The notes: generated by a model from the letters alone, not told the origin. A DNA stretch of 35,922 bases from Clostridia bacterium (GCA_017451735.1 JAFTNU010000028.1:1-35922), one strand, 5' to 3'. Shown: positions 24,232 through 33,042, numbered from the stretch's first letter. Numbers and translations: made by a program.

Positions 24232-26235
24232 CTATGATCTCTGAAATTGATGGTCAATGTAAGCGTGCGTCAGCTCCATCGCTACGGGACGCCCGTGGGG
24301 GCAAACCGTGATATCGGGAATCCTTTGCAATTGCTCACAAAGCCATTCCGTGTATTCGGGAGGATAGTCCCTGCCCGCCTTGATCGCCGCCTTGCAAGCC
24401 CCTTGGTAAAGGGCCTTTTCAAAGACGATCTCACGGGAAAGGGTCGCGTTGCCCGTCCCCTCGTGAAGCTGGTCGGCAAGCACCTGCAAAAGCTCGCCTG
24501 CCGCCCCGGGCGAAAGTCCCTCGGGAATCTCGCTGACCGACACACCGTGCTCGTTTGACGTATAGGCAAAACCCACCGCCCCGATCTCGGCTTGAAAAAG
24601 CATCAATGTATCCATATCCCGTCGTGAAAGGGTCAGCTGCATGGGAATGAGCAGGATCTGCGTGACCTCTTCTCTGTTTTTCATATTGGCACGCAGCTGC
24701 TCGAAGAGCACCCGCTCGTGGGCGGCGTGCTTGTCAATCAATAACATTTTTTCCCCGGATTCCACTACGATATACGAATGAAAAACCTCACCCACGATAC
24801 GCCAAGGGGTAATCGTGGCGGGGGGCTCCACGGAAGCAGGCGCTTCCTGCTGAGCTACCGATGGCGACACCGGCACGGCACCGACCACGGGAGCATCCCG
24901 ATCGGTGGGGGGCGGAACAGTAACGGGAGAAACAGGCGCCGACGGGGCGGTCGGTCTCGGCGGCACGGGGACGGCAATCCCCTTTTCCACGGGAGGCTCT
25001 CCGTTTTTGCGGAACGGAAGGGTCGCCGATAGCCGATCGCCGCCCGAAAACCGCTCGGTATATTCGGCGGCACTCATACGGGCAAAGGACTCGGAATCCT
25101 TTTTAGCAGGTGCTTGGGGCGCCATCGGTGCTGCGGAGATCGAGATCTGCCGCGAGGCAACCGATTCCCGCTTGCCCTCCTCGATCGGCACAAAAGCATT
25201 GGCGGCACCGAGTGCCGCAGACTTGATCTGCATGGCGGGGCGGGCGGAATTGGATTCCAGCGCCGCGCGCACCGCATAATAGACCGCCTCAAAGACGGGC
25301 TTTTCGTTAGAGAATTTGACCTCCAGCTTGGCGGGATGCACGTTCACATCCACCGCCGCGGGGTTGACCTCGATATACAACACACAACAGGGGAATTTTT
25401 CGGGCGGGATGAAGGAGGTATACGCCTGCTCCAGCGCCGCGGCGGCGGTGCGACAGTTGATATAGCGCCCGTTGATGAAAAAGTTCTCGTAATTGCGTTT
25501 GGGACGTACATTATCGGGACGCCCCACAAAGCCGCTGACCTTCACACCTTCCCCCGTGCCCTCCACGGGGATCATTTTACCCACGAATTCCCTGCCGAAT
25601 ACGGCGTACATGGTACTTTCCACCTTGCCGTCGCCGGCGGTGTCAAGGCGCATATTTCCATCAATAATCAGTCGAATGGCAATATCGGGGCGGGACAAGG
25701 CAATCTTTTCCACGTAGGTGGAAACGGCGATCGACTCGGAAACATCCTTTTTCAAGAACTTGCGCCGTGCGGGCACGTTGGCAAAAAGATTTTCCACAAT
25801 GACCGTGGTGCCCACGGGAGCGCCCTGCTCGGTGATATCCTCTACCTCACCTCCGTGGGAGACAAGCAACGAGCCGTAGGGCGCATCGGCGGTACGGGTG
25901 ATGATGCGAAGATCGGAGACCGCCGCAATGGCGGCAAGGGCTTCGCCGCGGAAGCCCAGAGTCAGAATTCCGTCCAGATCGTCCGCCTCCTTAATTTTAC
26001 TGGTGGCGTGGCGACGGATGGCGACGGGCAGATCCTCCGGAGACATACCGCAGCCGTCATCGGCGACCCGCATAAAGGTCACGCCGCCGTTGCGGATCTC
26101 CACGGTTACGTGGCGCGCCCCCGCATCGATGGCGTTTTCCAGCAGTTCCTTGATGACCGAGGCGGGGCGGTCCACCACCTCGCCTGCGGCGATCAAGTTG
26201 GCGACCGCAAAGGAGAGTACATTGATCTTTCCCAT
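24232..26235 (-). CDS. mutL: DNA mismatch repair protein MutL (endonuclease type)
   Basis: A 667-residue MutL. The N-terminal GHKL ATPase domain (about 1-330) shows IAAGEVVDRPASVIKELLENA, the DDGCGM loop, RHATSKI and TLGFRGEALAAIAA. A Pro/Ala-rich linker spans about 370-475. The C-terminal dimerisation domain carries the endonuclease motifs of Gram-positive MutL: DKHAAHERVLFE (usual DQHAxxExxxxE, Gln replaced by Lys), ACKAAIKAG and CPHGRP. This suits a bacterium without MutH/Dam strand discrimination. Its ATG is one base after the mutS stop, with AGAGG inside the end of mutS. It acts with MutS. Confidence 0.97.
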   Translation of the reverse strand: MGKINVLSFAVANLIAAGEVVDRPASVIKELLENAIDAGARHVTVEIRNGGVTFMRVADDGCGMSPEDLPVAIRRHATSKIKEADDLDGILTLGFRGEALAAIAAVSDLRIITRTADAPYGSLLVSHGGEVEDITEQGAPVGTTVIVENLFANVPARRKFLKKDVSESIAVSTYVEKIALSRPDIAIRLIIDGNMRLDTAGDGKVESTMYAVFGREFVGKMIPVEGTGEGVKVSGFVGRPDNVRPKRNYENFFINGRYINCRTAAAALEQAYTSFIPPEKFPCCVLYIEVNPAAVDVNVHPAKLEVKFSNEKPVFEAVYYAVRAALESNSARPAMQIKSAALGAANAFVPIEEGKRESVASRQISISAAPMAPQAPAKKDSESFARMSAAEYTERFSGGDRLSATLPFRKNGEPPVEKGIAVPVPPRPTAPSAPVSPVTVPPPTDRDAPVVGAVPVSPSVAQQEAPASVEPPATITPWRIVGEVFHSYIVVESGEKMLLIDKHAAHERVLFEQLRANMKNREEVTQILLIPMQLTLSRRDMDTLMLFQAEIGAVGFAYTSNEHGVSVSEIPEGLSPGAAGELLQVLADQLHEGTGNATLSREIVFEKALYQGACKAAIKAGRDYPPEYTEWLCEQLQRIPDITVCPHGRPVAMELTHAYIDHQFQRS

Positions 26236-26236
26236 A

Positions 26237-28828
26237 TTACATCAACCTCTTTTTCAGATCAAACAAAAAGCTCATGGCTTCATAGGGGGACAGCGTGTTC
26301 AGATCCATCTGCTTTAAAGCATCAATGACCTGCTCGTTGGCAAGATCCTCCATGGAGATGGCTCCGTCATCCTCTTCCTTTTTCGGTTCTGTGTTGGGAG
26401 TCTGCAAGGCTCGTGCGGTGCTTTCCGCTTGCGCCAAAACCTCCTTGGCACGGCGGATCACCTCACCCGGCAGACCTGCCAGCTTTGCCACCTCGATGCC
26501 GTAGCTGTCATCGGTGGAGCCGCGGACGATCTTGCGCAGGAAGGTGATATTATCCCCTCGCTTTTTGGCGGCAATATTGTAATTCACCACACCGGGCAGC
26601 TCTGCCTCAAGGGTGGTCAGCTCATGGTAATGGGTAGCAAACAGCGTTTTGGCGCCGATTCTGCGGCTATTGGTATACTCCACGATGGCGCGGGCGATGC
26701 TCATGCCGTCAAAGGTACTGGTTCCCCTGCCCACCTCATCGTAAATGATCAGCGAACGGCGGGTGGCATTGCGCAGAATATAGGCGACCTCGTTCATCTC
26801 CAGCATGAAGGTCGACTGCCCCGACGCCAGATCGTCGGAGGCTCCCACGCGGGTGAAGAGCTTATCCACTACGCCCACCCGCGCCGAGACGGCGGGGACG
26901 AAGGAGCCGATCTGTGCCATAAGCACGATCAGGGCGACCTGACGCATATAGGTGGATTTACCCGCCATGTTGGGGCCTGTGATCAGCATCACACGGTTGG
27001 CGGTGGTATCCAGCTTGGCATCGTTGGGGACGAAATAGCTATCTTTGACAAATTGCTCGACCACGGGGTGTCTGCCGTCCTTGATCTCCACCACATCACT
27101 GTTGTCCACCTCGGGGCGGACATAGTTATTCTTTGCTGCCACATCGGCAAGGGAGAGGTAGACGTCAAGCTCCGCCAGACGGTTGGCGACCCGCTGAATC
27201 CGCTCGCCCTCGGCCGCGACGGCGCTACGAACCTCCTGGAACAGCTCGTATTCCAGCGAGCAGACCTTATCGGCGGCGCCGAGAATGGTGGATTCCATAT
27301 CCTTGAGCTCCTGAGTGATATAGCGCTCACCGTTGGTCAGGGTCTGCTTACGTATGTAGGTATCGGGCACCTGATCCTTGAAGGAGTTGGAAACCTCAAT
27401 ATAATATCCGAACACCTTGTTATAGCCGATCTTTAAGGTGCGGATGCCGGTTTTTTCCCGCTCTTCGGCGGCAACCTTGTCAATCCAGGATTTACCGTCG
27501 GTCATGACCGAGCGAAGATAGTCCACGTCGGCGTTGTAGCCTGCGCGGATGAGCCCGCCCTCACGCAAAATGAAGGGCGGATCCTCAGCAATGGCGCGGT
27601 CAATCAGATCGCGGAGCTCGGCAAGATCGTCCAGATCCTCGTAAATGCGGCGCAGCTCCCCGTCCTGACAGGCGGAAAGCAGACGGCGCACGTCGGGCAG
27701 GACCGATATGGTGGTCGCCACCGCGCGCAGATCTTTGGCGTTGGCGGTGCCGTAAACAATGCGGGTAATCAAACGCTCCAAGTCAAGGACGCCCGACAAG
27801 GTATCTCCCAGCTCGCCGCGCAACATAAAGTTGCCGAACAGCTCCTCCACAGCACCCTGACGAGCGGCGATCTCGCGGGTGGAAAGGAGTGGATGCTCCA
27901 CATAAGATCGGAGCAGACGGGCACCGGGGGCGGTGCGGGTCTTGTCCAGCACCCAAAGAAGGGTACCCCGCTTTTCCTTTGAGCGCATGGTCTCGGTCAG
28001 CTCCAGATTGCGGCGAGTATTGATATCCATATCCAAATATTGCCCGTCGGAGTAGATATTCAGCTCTTTGATGTAATTGATATCACTTCTCTGCATGTCG
28101 CAAATATAGTCAAGCAGTGCGCCCACCGCAGAAATAAGAGCACGGTCGTTCTCACAGCCCTCGGGTAGCTTTTCCCCGAATTGAGCGCGGACCCGATCAA
28201 GCGCCGTGTCGTAATCGAAGCGACTCCCCTGCCCGTCGGTGAGCATGGTACCCACGCGAACGGTCAGAAACTCAGCAAGCTCGCTGAAATCGGCGCGGTA
28301 AAGGTCGGTAATGACCTCACTTGGGAGATAGGTGCCGATCTCGCTTTGCAATCGCGCCTGTACGTTATCCCCCGAAAGCACAGTGGCGTAGACCTCTGCG
28401 GTGGAAACATCGGCAAAGCAAAGACCGACCGACGCTTCACCCAAGCAGACGGCACAGACGAAATTATTCTTCTTCTCGGTGAGCATACCGGGCTCCAATA
28501 AGGTACCCGGCGTCACCACGCGGACGATATCCCGCTTGACCAAGCCCTTTGCCTTGGCGGGATCCTCCATCTGCTCGCAGATGGCGACCTTGTAGCCCTT
28601 TTCAATGAGCCGCGCAATGTACCCCTCCGAGCTATGGAACGGAATGCCGCACATGGGTGCACGTTCGGCCTCACCGCAAGCTCTGCCCGTCAAGGTCAGC
28701 TCCAGCTCGCGCGAAACCTTGATGGCATCGTCAAAAAACATCTCGTAAAAATCACCGAGACGGTAAAAAAGCACATAGTCCTTGTATTGATTTTTGATCT
28801 CAAAGTACTGTTGCATCATCGGTGTCAT
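26237..28828 (-). CDS. mutS: DNA mismatch repair protein MutS
   Basis: An 863-residue MutS1. The mismatch-reading Phe-X-Glu motif is Phe27-Tyr28-Glu29 (GDFYEMFFDD), a connector and lever region follows, and the ATPase has Walker A GPNMAGKST (618-626), YDEVGRGTSTFDGMSIA and ATHYHELT. The C-terminal end includes a helical tail (EAMSFLFDLKKRLM). The ATG at 28828 is correct on evidence: AAGGAG (28837-28842) gives an eight-base spacing, while the upstream in-frame GTG overlaps that site. It lies 35 bases after the YmcA/YlbF-like gene. Confidence 0.98.
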   Translation of the reverse strand: MTPMMQQYFEIKNQYKDYVLFYRLGDFYEMFFDDAIKVSRELELTLTGRACGEAERAPMCGIPFHSSEGYIARLIEKGYKVAICEQMEDPAKAKGLVKRDIVRVVTPGTLLEPGMLTEKKNNFVCAVCLGEASVGLCFADVSTAEVYATVLSGDNVQARLQSEIGTYLPSEVITDLYRADFSELAEFLTVRVGTMLTDGQGSRFDYDTALDRVRAQFGEKLPEGCENDRALISAVGALLDYICDMQRSDINYIKELNIYSDGQYLDMDINTRRNLELTETMRSKEKRGTLLWVLDKTRTAPGARLLRSYVEHPLLSTREIAARQGAVEELFGNFMLRGELGDTLSGVLDLERLITRIVYGTANAKDLRAVATTISVLPDVRRLLSACQDGELRRIYEDLDDLAELRDLIDRAIAEDPPFILREGGLIRAGYNADVDYLRSVMTDGKSWIDKVAAEEREKTGIRTLKIGYNKVFGYYIEVSNSFKDQVPDTYIRKQTLTNGERYITQELKDMESTILGAADKVCSLEYELFQEVRSAVAAEGERIQRVANRLAELDVYLSLADVAAKNNYVRPEVDNSDVVEIKDGRHPVVEQFVKDSYFVPNDAKLDTTANRVMLITGPNMAGKSTYMRQVALIVLMAQIGSFVPAVSARVGVVDKLFTRVGASDDLASGQSTFMLEMNEVAYILRNATRRSLIIYDEVGRGTSTFDGMSIARAIVEYTNSRRIGAKTLFATHYHELTTLEAELPGVVNYNIAAKKRGDNITFLRKIVRGSTDDSYGIEVAKLAGLPGEVIRRAKEVLAQAESTARALQTPNTEPKKEEDDGAISMEDLANEQVIDALKQMDLNTLSPYEAMSFLFDLKKRLM

Positions 28829-28863
28829 AAAAGGCACTCCTTATCTTGAAAAATCGGGCAGGA

Positions 28864-29250
28864 TCAATGACATCCGCCGCAAGTGGAGCAATTATGCGTA
28901 CAAGAGGAAGGCTGTTCACCCGTGATGTTGTAGGTGATGGTGGAGTTGACCATATTCATGAGATCGTTCACATCATTCTGGGCTGCCTCCAGGACTTTAT
29001 ATACCTCAGTTTCGGTGATCTCGGTATAAAGAACATCAATCCGCTCTTGGATCATTTTCAAAAGATTTTCGTCTCGCTCCTCTTTGATTGCCTCATTTTG
29101 GATGGCCTTTTGCTGGACCTCGTATTCGGTCATCAGTCTGTTCACACGCTCGTCTGCCTCGTACGCCTTGCGCGCCTCCTCTAAGGCGATCAGACGCTTA
29201 TCCTCTTTGAGCACCTTGCCCAGCTCTGCGGCCAATTCAAAAATTCCCAT
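28864..29250 (-). CDS. YlbF/YmcA-family protein with a four-Cys C-terminal tail
   Basis: A 128-residue, mostly helical and highly charged protein of the YlbF/YmcA family (residues about 5-105). In Bacillus subtilis YmcA, YlbF and YaaT form the RicAFT complex, which carries iron-sulfur clusters and works with RNase Y in mRNA processing. Here the C-terminus has four cysteines, Cys117, Cys121, Cys124 and Cys127 (CTHNCSTCGGCH), which could bind a cluster or zinc. The gene order miaB, this gene, mutS, mutL matches that of B. subtilis ymcB-ymcA-(cotE)-mutS-mutL, so it is the positional equivalent of ymcA (ricA). It overlaps the miaB end by 14 bases and has a weak ribosome binding site. Confidence 0.85.
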   Translation of the reverse strand: MGIFELAAELGKVLKEDKRLIALEEARKAYEADERVNRLMTEYEVQQKAIQNEAIKEERDENLLKMIQERIDVLYTEITETEVYKVLEAAQNDVNDLMNMVNSTITYNITGEQPSSCTHNCSTCGGCH

Positions 29251-30682
29251 TGCTTTTTCTCACTTTCACTTGATTTTTTTTGCCGTAAAGGGCGAAGGGG
29301 GCAACGCGGTCGATCTTGATCGTCGCCCATTCCCCTGCGGGGGTGCCGTCGTCCTCCCAGAAAACGATCTTATTTTGTCCGTTGCGTCCCGACAGCATAC
29401 CGTCGTCCTTGCTGAGTCCGTCGCACAGCACCCGCTGCTCAGTACCCATCAGGGGCTCGTTGGCATCAAGGGCGATCTGCTCCTGAAGCGCCAGCAATCG
29501 GTCAAACCGCTTGCCGCTGACCTCCTTGGGAATCTGATCCTCCATCGCCGCCGCGGGCGTGCCCTTGCGGGGAGAGTAGATGAAGGAATAGATCATATCA
29601 AAGCGCACGCGGGAAAGCATGGAGAGCGTGTCCTCAAAATCGGCATCGGTTTCACCGGGAAAGCCCACGATAATATCGGAGGTGACGGCAATATCGGGCA
29701 TTTTCTCGCGCATATAATCGAGGATCGACAGATAGGCGGCACGATCGTAGTGACGGTTCATCCGCTTGAGGATCGTGTCACTGCCCGATTGCAACGGCAG
29801 ATGGAAATGATGGGCGATATGCTTCCCCGCCGCCATGACATCCACCAAGCGCCTTGTAGCGTCCTTGGGGTGACTGGTCATGAAGCGCAGTACGAAATCT
29901 CCCTCGATGGCATCCAGACGGGCAAGAAGCTCGGCAAAATCCACGCCGTGTGACTCGCCCTTGCCGTAGGAATTCACATTCTGCCCCAGCAGAGTGATAT
30001 CCTTATATCCCCTTGCCACCAGATCCCTGACCTCGGCGATCACGTCCTCGGGGGCACGGGAGCGCTCCCTCCCGCGCACGTAAGGCACAATGCAATAGGA
30101 GCAGAAATTGTTACAGCCGTACATGATACTGACCCAGGCGCGGTAAGGGCTGTCCCGCAGGATCGGCACGTTCTCGGCAATGGCGTATTCCTCGTCCCCG
30201 CCGAAGATGCGACGCTTTTGCGATAATTTCTTGGCAAGAAGCTCAGGCAGTCGGTGCAAAACCGAGGTGCCAAGAATGAAATCCACATAAGGATAACTTT
30301 TTCTCAACTGCTCGCGGCGGTGCTCCTGCACCACCATGCAACCGCAAACACCGATGATCAGATCGCGGTTCTTTTCTTTCAGGTGCTTATACTGTCCCAC
30401 AATAGAAAGCGCCCGCTTTTCGGCATGCTCGCGAATGGCACAGGTATTGACCAGGATCAGCTCGGCCGCCTCGGCCGATTCCGCGATCTCATATCCCATC
30501 TCTTTTGCCATACCCGACAGCTTTTCGCTATCGGCCACATTCTGCTGACAACCGAAGGTCAGAACGAAAGCACGGGGCGGACGACCGTTTTCGGTAGCAA
30601 ACGCCGCGCTGTGTGCCCGTACTGCGGCAATAGCCGCGGCGCTGTCGCCCTCACCCAATGAAATTCTATCAACTTCCCGCAT
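29237..30682 (-). CDS. miaB: tRNA-2-methylthio-N6-dimethylallyladenosine synthase MiaB
   Basis: A 481-residue radical SAM methylthiotransferase that adds the methylthio group to i6A37 of tRNA. The N-terminal cluster ligands are Cys45 (TFGCQQN), Cys81 (NTCAIREHAEKR) and Cys115 (GVCGCM). The radical SAM cluster is Cys190, Cys194 and Cys197 (GCNNFCSYC). A TRAM domain closes the protein (about 410-470). The GQN-V-NSYGKG and HFHLPLQSGSD blocks are typical of MiaB rather than RimO. AAGGAG precedes the ATG. It begins a minus-strand transcription unit that probably runs through the YmcA-like gene, mutS, mutL and perhaps tgt. Confidence 0.96.
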   Translation of the reverse strand: MREVDRISLGEGDSAAAIAAVRAHSAAFATENGRPPRAFVLTFGCQQNVADSEKLSGMAKEMGYEIAESAEAAELILVNTCAIREHAEKRALSIVGQYKHLKEKNRDLIIGVCGCMVVQEHRREQLRKSYPYVDFILGTSVLHRLPELLAKKLSQKRRIFGGDEEYAIAENVPILRDSPYRAWVSIMYGCNNFCSYCIVPYVRGRERSRAPEDVIAEVRDLVARGYKDITLLGQNVNSYGKGESHGVDFAELLARLDAIEGDFVLRFMTSHPKDATRRLVDVMAAGKHIAHHFHLPLQSGSDTILKRMNRHYDRAAYLSILDYMREKMPDIAVTSDIIVGFPGETDADFEDTLSMLSRVRFDMIYSFIYSPRKGTPAAAMEDQIPKEVSGKRFDRLLALQEQIALDANEPLMGTEQRVLCDGLSKDDGMLSGRNGQNKIVFWEDDGTPAGEWATIKIDRVAPFALYGKKNQVKVRKSNGNF

Positions 30683-30722
30683 AAAAGGGATCTCCTTAGC
30701 TATACAAGTAATTTAATAATTA

Positions 30723-30751
30723 ATTATAACGCACGTAAGGTGAAAAGTCAA
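30723..30751 (-). promoter_or_regulatory. Promoter of the miaB-mutSL unit
   Basis: On the minus strand TTGACT (30751-30746), a 17-base spacer and TATAAT (30728-30723), about 40 bases before the miaB ATG. Confidence 0.9.
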
Positions 30752-30780
30752 TACGGCGGTTGGGAAATTCACAAAAATGA

Positions 30781-30824
30781 CGAAAAAGAGCCCTACGGTG
30801 CATGCACCGTAGGGCTCTTTTTCG
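30781..30824 (-). terminator. Terminator after apbE, a perfect 44-base palindrome
   Basis: The two 22-base halves (30781-30802 and 30803-30824) are exact reverse complements with no spacer. The outer part is A/T-rich on both sides, so it can terminate in both directions. It separates the apbE operon from the miaB promoter. Confidence 0.92.
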
Positions 30825-30858
30825 TTGGATCGACACAATCACAACCCATGAACCGACC

Positions 30859-31848
30859 TTATTTGTCGGAAAAAGCAAGATCGGGAGTGGTAAAGGTCTC
30901 GCCCTCGGGTGTAACGAAGATCACTTGTGCGGCAACCGTCTGACCGGCAAGGAGTTGCTCCGCTTTCTCCCTGCCCATCACCAAAAACGCAGTGGAAAGT
31001 GCATCGGAATAAGCCCCTCTTTCGCAAAGCACCGCCACCGAGGCAATGCCGGAATCGGAGGGGTAACCATCTGCGGGATCGAGTACATGATGATATTTTA
31101 TACCATTCACGGTTACATAGCGCTCATAATCACCGGAAACCGACAGAACGCCCACAGGATCGGTCAGAATACCGACATTGGCGGAGCTGTTACGTGGATG
31201 TCGCAACGACACCTTAAACGGTGTGCCATCTCCCTTTGCACCAAGCGTTGCCACACTGCTACCAAAGGACAGAAGCGCACCGGATACACCTGCCTGCTTC
31301 AGATAATCGAGAACACAATCGACGGCGTAGCCCTTGCCGATGCCCCCCAGATCAAGAAGCGCACCTTCACCGAGAATCGTGCATACACCGTTCTCAAAGG
31401 TGAACCCTTGCCGTGCGGCATATAAGGCGGCAGACATCTCTGCGGCATCGGGTAGCGTATTGGTCTCACCTGCTCTCTGCCACAATGCGGTAATGGCTCC
31501 CATGGTCGGAAGATAGGCACCGTCGGTCAGCGTCATCACATCGACAGCTACCGTCAGAGCTGCCCTTGTATGAGCAGAAAGCTCTCCCGCAGAGCGCGCA
31601 CGATTGATGCGAGATATATCACTGTCCTCCTTGGTACGAGACAGCGCAGCTTCGATTTCCTGCAGGAGCTGTAGCACCGCCGAAAAATGTGCATCAACTC
31701 CTGCGCTCTCGCCGTAGATACGAAGGGTAAAAACCGTATCCATGACATAAAAAGTTTTTTCTGAGTAATCAACGCTCTCGTTAGAGCACGATAGCAAAGA
31801 AAGACATAAAACAATACATAATAGAACGCATATTATCTTTTTCACCAC
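30859..31848 (-). CDS. apbE: FAD:protein FMN transferase (ApbE/FmnB-type lipoprotein)
   Basis: A protein of about 328 residues that covalently attaches FMN to Thr residues of extracytoplasmic flavoproteins. It starts with a lipoprotein signal (hydrophobic IICVLLCIVLCLSLLSC, lipobox LLSC), so it sits on the outer face of the membrane. Family motifs are FYVMDTVFTLRIYG, DGAYLPTMGAITALW, LLDLGGIGKGYAVD and HHVLDPADGYP. Two GTG codons in tandem (31848 and 31845) are possible starts; the second has the better spacing to GGGGGTG. It begins right after the Gx-family gene. No FMN-binding target protein is in the window; Rnf/Nqr-like or other flavinylated proteins elsewhere would be the substrates. Confidence 0.95.
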   Translation of the reverse strand: MVKKIICVLLCIVLCLSLLSCSNESVDYSEKTFYVMDTVFTLRIYGESAGVDAHFSAVLQLLQEIEAALSRTKEDSDISRINRARSAGELSAHTRAALTVAVDVMTLTDGAYLPTMGAITALWQRAGETNTLPDAAEMSAALYAARQGFTFENGVCTILGEGALLDLGGIGKGYAVDCVLDYLKQAGVSGALLSFGSSVATLGAKGDGTPFKVSLRHPRNSSANVGILTDPVGVLSVSGDYERYVTVNGIKYHHVLDPADGYPSDSGIASVAVLCERGAYSDALSTAFLVMGREKAEQLLAGQTVAAQVIFVTPEGETFTTPDLAFSDK

Positions 31849-31849
31849 T

Positions 31850-32404
31850 TCACCCCCGTTTAAAGAGCTTCTGCAATTGGGGCGTACATAGATTAAGGAT
31901 TAAGCCTGTCACACCGCCGGTGATCATTCCCGCTAACAGAAGAATGGGCAGATAGGTCAGCAAAACGCCGCTGTCAAACAGGATTACAGCCGCTATGATC
32001 TGCCCCAAATGGTGCCCTGTAGCAGACAGGATCGACACCCCTAAAAAGCTGAAAAAACGGTTAAAAAACGGGCGGCAGAGCCAGAGAAACAGATAGGCGA
32101 GCAGGCCGCCGAAAGCGGAGAACATGAAGGATACCGGCGTGCCGAACAAGAGTGCCGAAAGTCCGATCCGAAAGGCCGAAACCAAAGCAGCATCCAAAGG
32201 CGAGCCGAAGAAAAACAGGACTGTGATCACCACATTTGCCAAGCCCAATTTTACCCCGGGTAATGGCAGAAGCAAAGACAGCGGAACCAGGTACTCAACA
32301 AAAGAAAAAGCCATGGACAAGGCCAGCAGGGCGGCATTTCTGCAAAGACGCGCAATCCTTGCATCGCGCCTGCCGCGGGGATCACCCCGCGATGAAGTCG
32401 ACAT
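31850..32404 (-). CDS. Gx transporter family membrane protein
   Basis: A 184-residue membrane protein with about five hydrophobic segments, matching the Gx family (once labelled heptaprenyl diphosphate synthase component I). LPLPGVKLGLANVVITVLFF and SATGHHLGQIIAA are typical blocks. Its substrate is not established in my knowledge. It is always found near ApbE, NusG-II proteins or FMN-binding proteins in Clostridia, suggesting a part in flavin or quinone supply to the envelope (inference). The ATG at 32404 has AGGGG just upstream and overlaps the end of the NusG-II gene by 23 bases. ApbE follows at once. Confidence 0.85.
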   Translation of the reverse strand: MSTSSRGDPRGRRDARIARLCRNAALLALSMAFSFVEYLVPLSLLLPLPGVKLGLANVVITVLFFFGSPLDAALVSAFRIGLSALLFGTPVSFMFSAFGGLLAYLFLWLCRPFFNRFFSFLGVSILSATGHHLGQIIAAVILFDSGVLLTYLPILLLAGMITGGVTGLILNLCTPQLQKLFKRG

Positions 32405-32768
32405 TTCTATCCCCTCCCCCTGTAATATTGACCGAAACGCCTGCCGCCGCACAGACGATAGAAGTCCCTTGAGCGAAGATCTTACCGGTATGCTCACAAA
32501 CGAGATCGGGACAATCGGCGTCGGTCACAAAGACCTCGCCGTTCTCAATATGAACGGTCAGGTGATAGCCGCGGGACTCGATAGGATACACCGTGTCCTT
32601 AGCAAGAGAGAGCGTAGCAACCAACTTGCCCTCTACCGATATTTCCACCGTATTTCCCTGCTTCGCCGTAAAAACCGCCCACAGAAGCACACCGGCAAGC
32701 ATAAGAACAAGCAGGATCGCCACCGCATCACCCGGGCGAAACAGAATTCGTTTTTGTGCCGTTTCCAT
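32382..32768 (-). CDS. NusG domain II-containing membrane-anchored protein
   Basis: A 128-residue protein: a transmembrane helix (about 14-34) and an extracytoplasmic NusG-II-type beta domain. The conserved CPDxxC-type motif is CPDLVCEHTGKI (Cys86, Cys91), with a third Cys at 106. Despite the name it is not a transcription factor; it lacks the NusG N-terminal domain. These proteins accompany ApbE and Gx proteins in Clostridia and may take part in a redox or flavin-transfer step. GGAGG precedes the ATG. First gene of the three-gene operon. Confidence 0.88.
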   Translation of the reverse strand: METAQKRILFRPGDAVAILLVLMLAGVLLWAVFTAKQGNTVEISVEGKLVATLSLAKDTVYPIESRGYHLTVHIENGEVFVTDADCPDLVCEHTGKIFAQGTSIVCAAAGVSVNITGGGDRNVDFIAG

Positions 32769-32801
32769 GCGAAAATCCTCCCTGTCTCGTTATTTCACTC
32801 T

Positions 32802-32830
32802 ATTATACTCCAAATTCGCGCAAAAAGCAA
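32802..32830 (-). promoter_or_regulatory. Promoter of the NusG-II/Gx/apbE operon
   Basis: On the minus strand TTGCTT (32830-32825), a 17-base spacer and TATAAT (32807-32802), about 35 bases before the ATG. Confidence 0.85.
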
Positions 32831-33012
32831 GTTTTCTCCGCTGAATCGCTTGACTTTAGCAGAGCGTTTAATGTATGATGATAATACCCGAAGGAAAGAC
32901 TAAAGCTTCTTGGAATGACAATACCGGATGGTATGATTTTATCGGTGACGACGGAAAACGGGATAAGGACAAACACACAGCAAAAATCGGAGAAAAATCG
33001 TCATTTAAGCAA
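32831..33012. other. Intergenic region with a possible plus-strand promoter and short hydrophilic ORF remnant
   Basis: The plus strand holds TTGACT (32850-32855), 18 bases, TATGAT (32874-32879). An ORF from 32875 or 32878 encodes a hydrophilic stretch including SWNDNTGWYDFIGDDGK and RDKDKHTAKIGEKS before running antisense into the next gene. There is no ribosome binding site and its ATG lies inside the -10. The composition looks protein-like, so it may be a gene remnant, but I do not recognise it and do not call a gene. Confidence 0.3.
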
Positions 33013-33042
33013 GAACGCCCCGTGACAATTCACGAGGCGTTC
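33013..33042 (-). terminator. Terminator after the membrane-anchored unknown protein
   Basis: A 12-bp stem with one mismatch (33013-33024 with 33031-33042) and a six-base loop, followed on the minus strand by an A/T-rich region with T5 about 20 bases on. It begins four bases after the stop codon. Confidence 0.65.

Noticed and set aside
25114-26328. Long plus-strand open frames opposite mutL, mutS (26429-27436) and tgt (23008-24123)
   Set aside because: All are antisense to conserved genes and show the same shadow composition.
28828-28837. GTG start for mutS at 28837
   Set aside because: It overlaps the AAGGAG site; the ATG three codons on has ideal spacing.
32382-32768. A transcription factor NusG
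   Set aside because: It has only the NusG-II-type domain after a membrane helix and lacks the NusG N-terminal and KOW domains.
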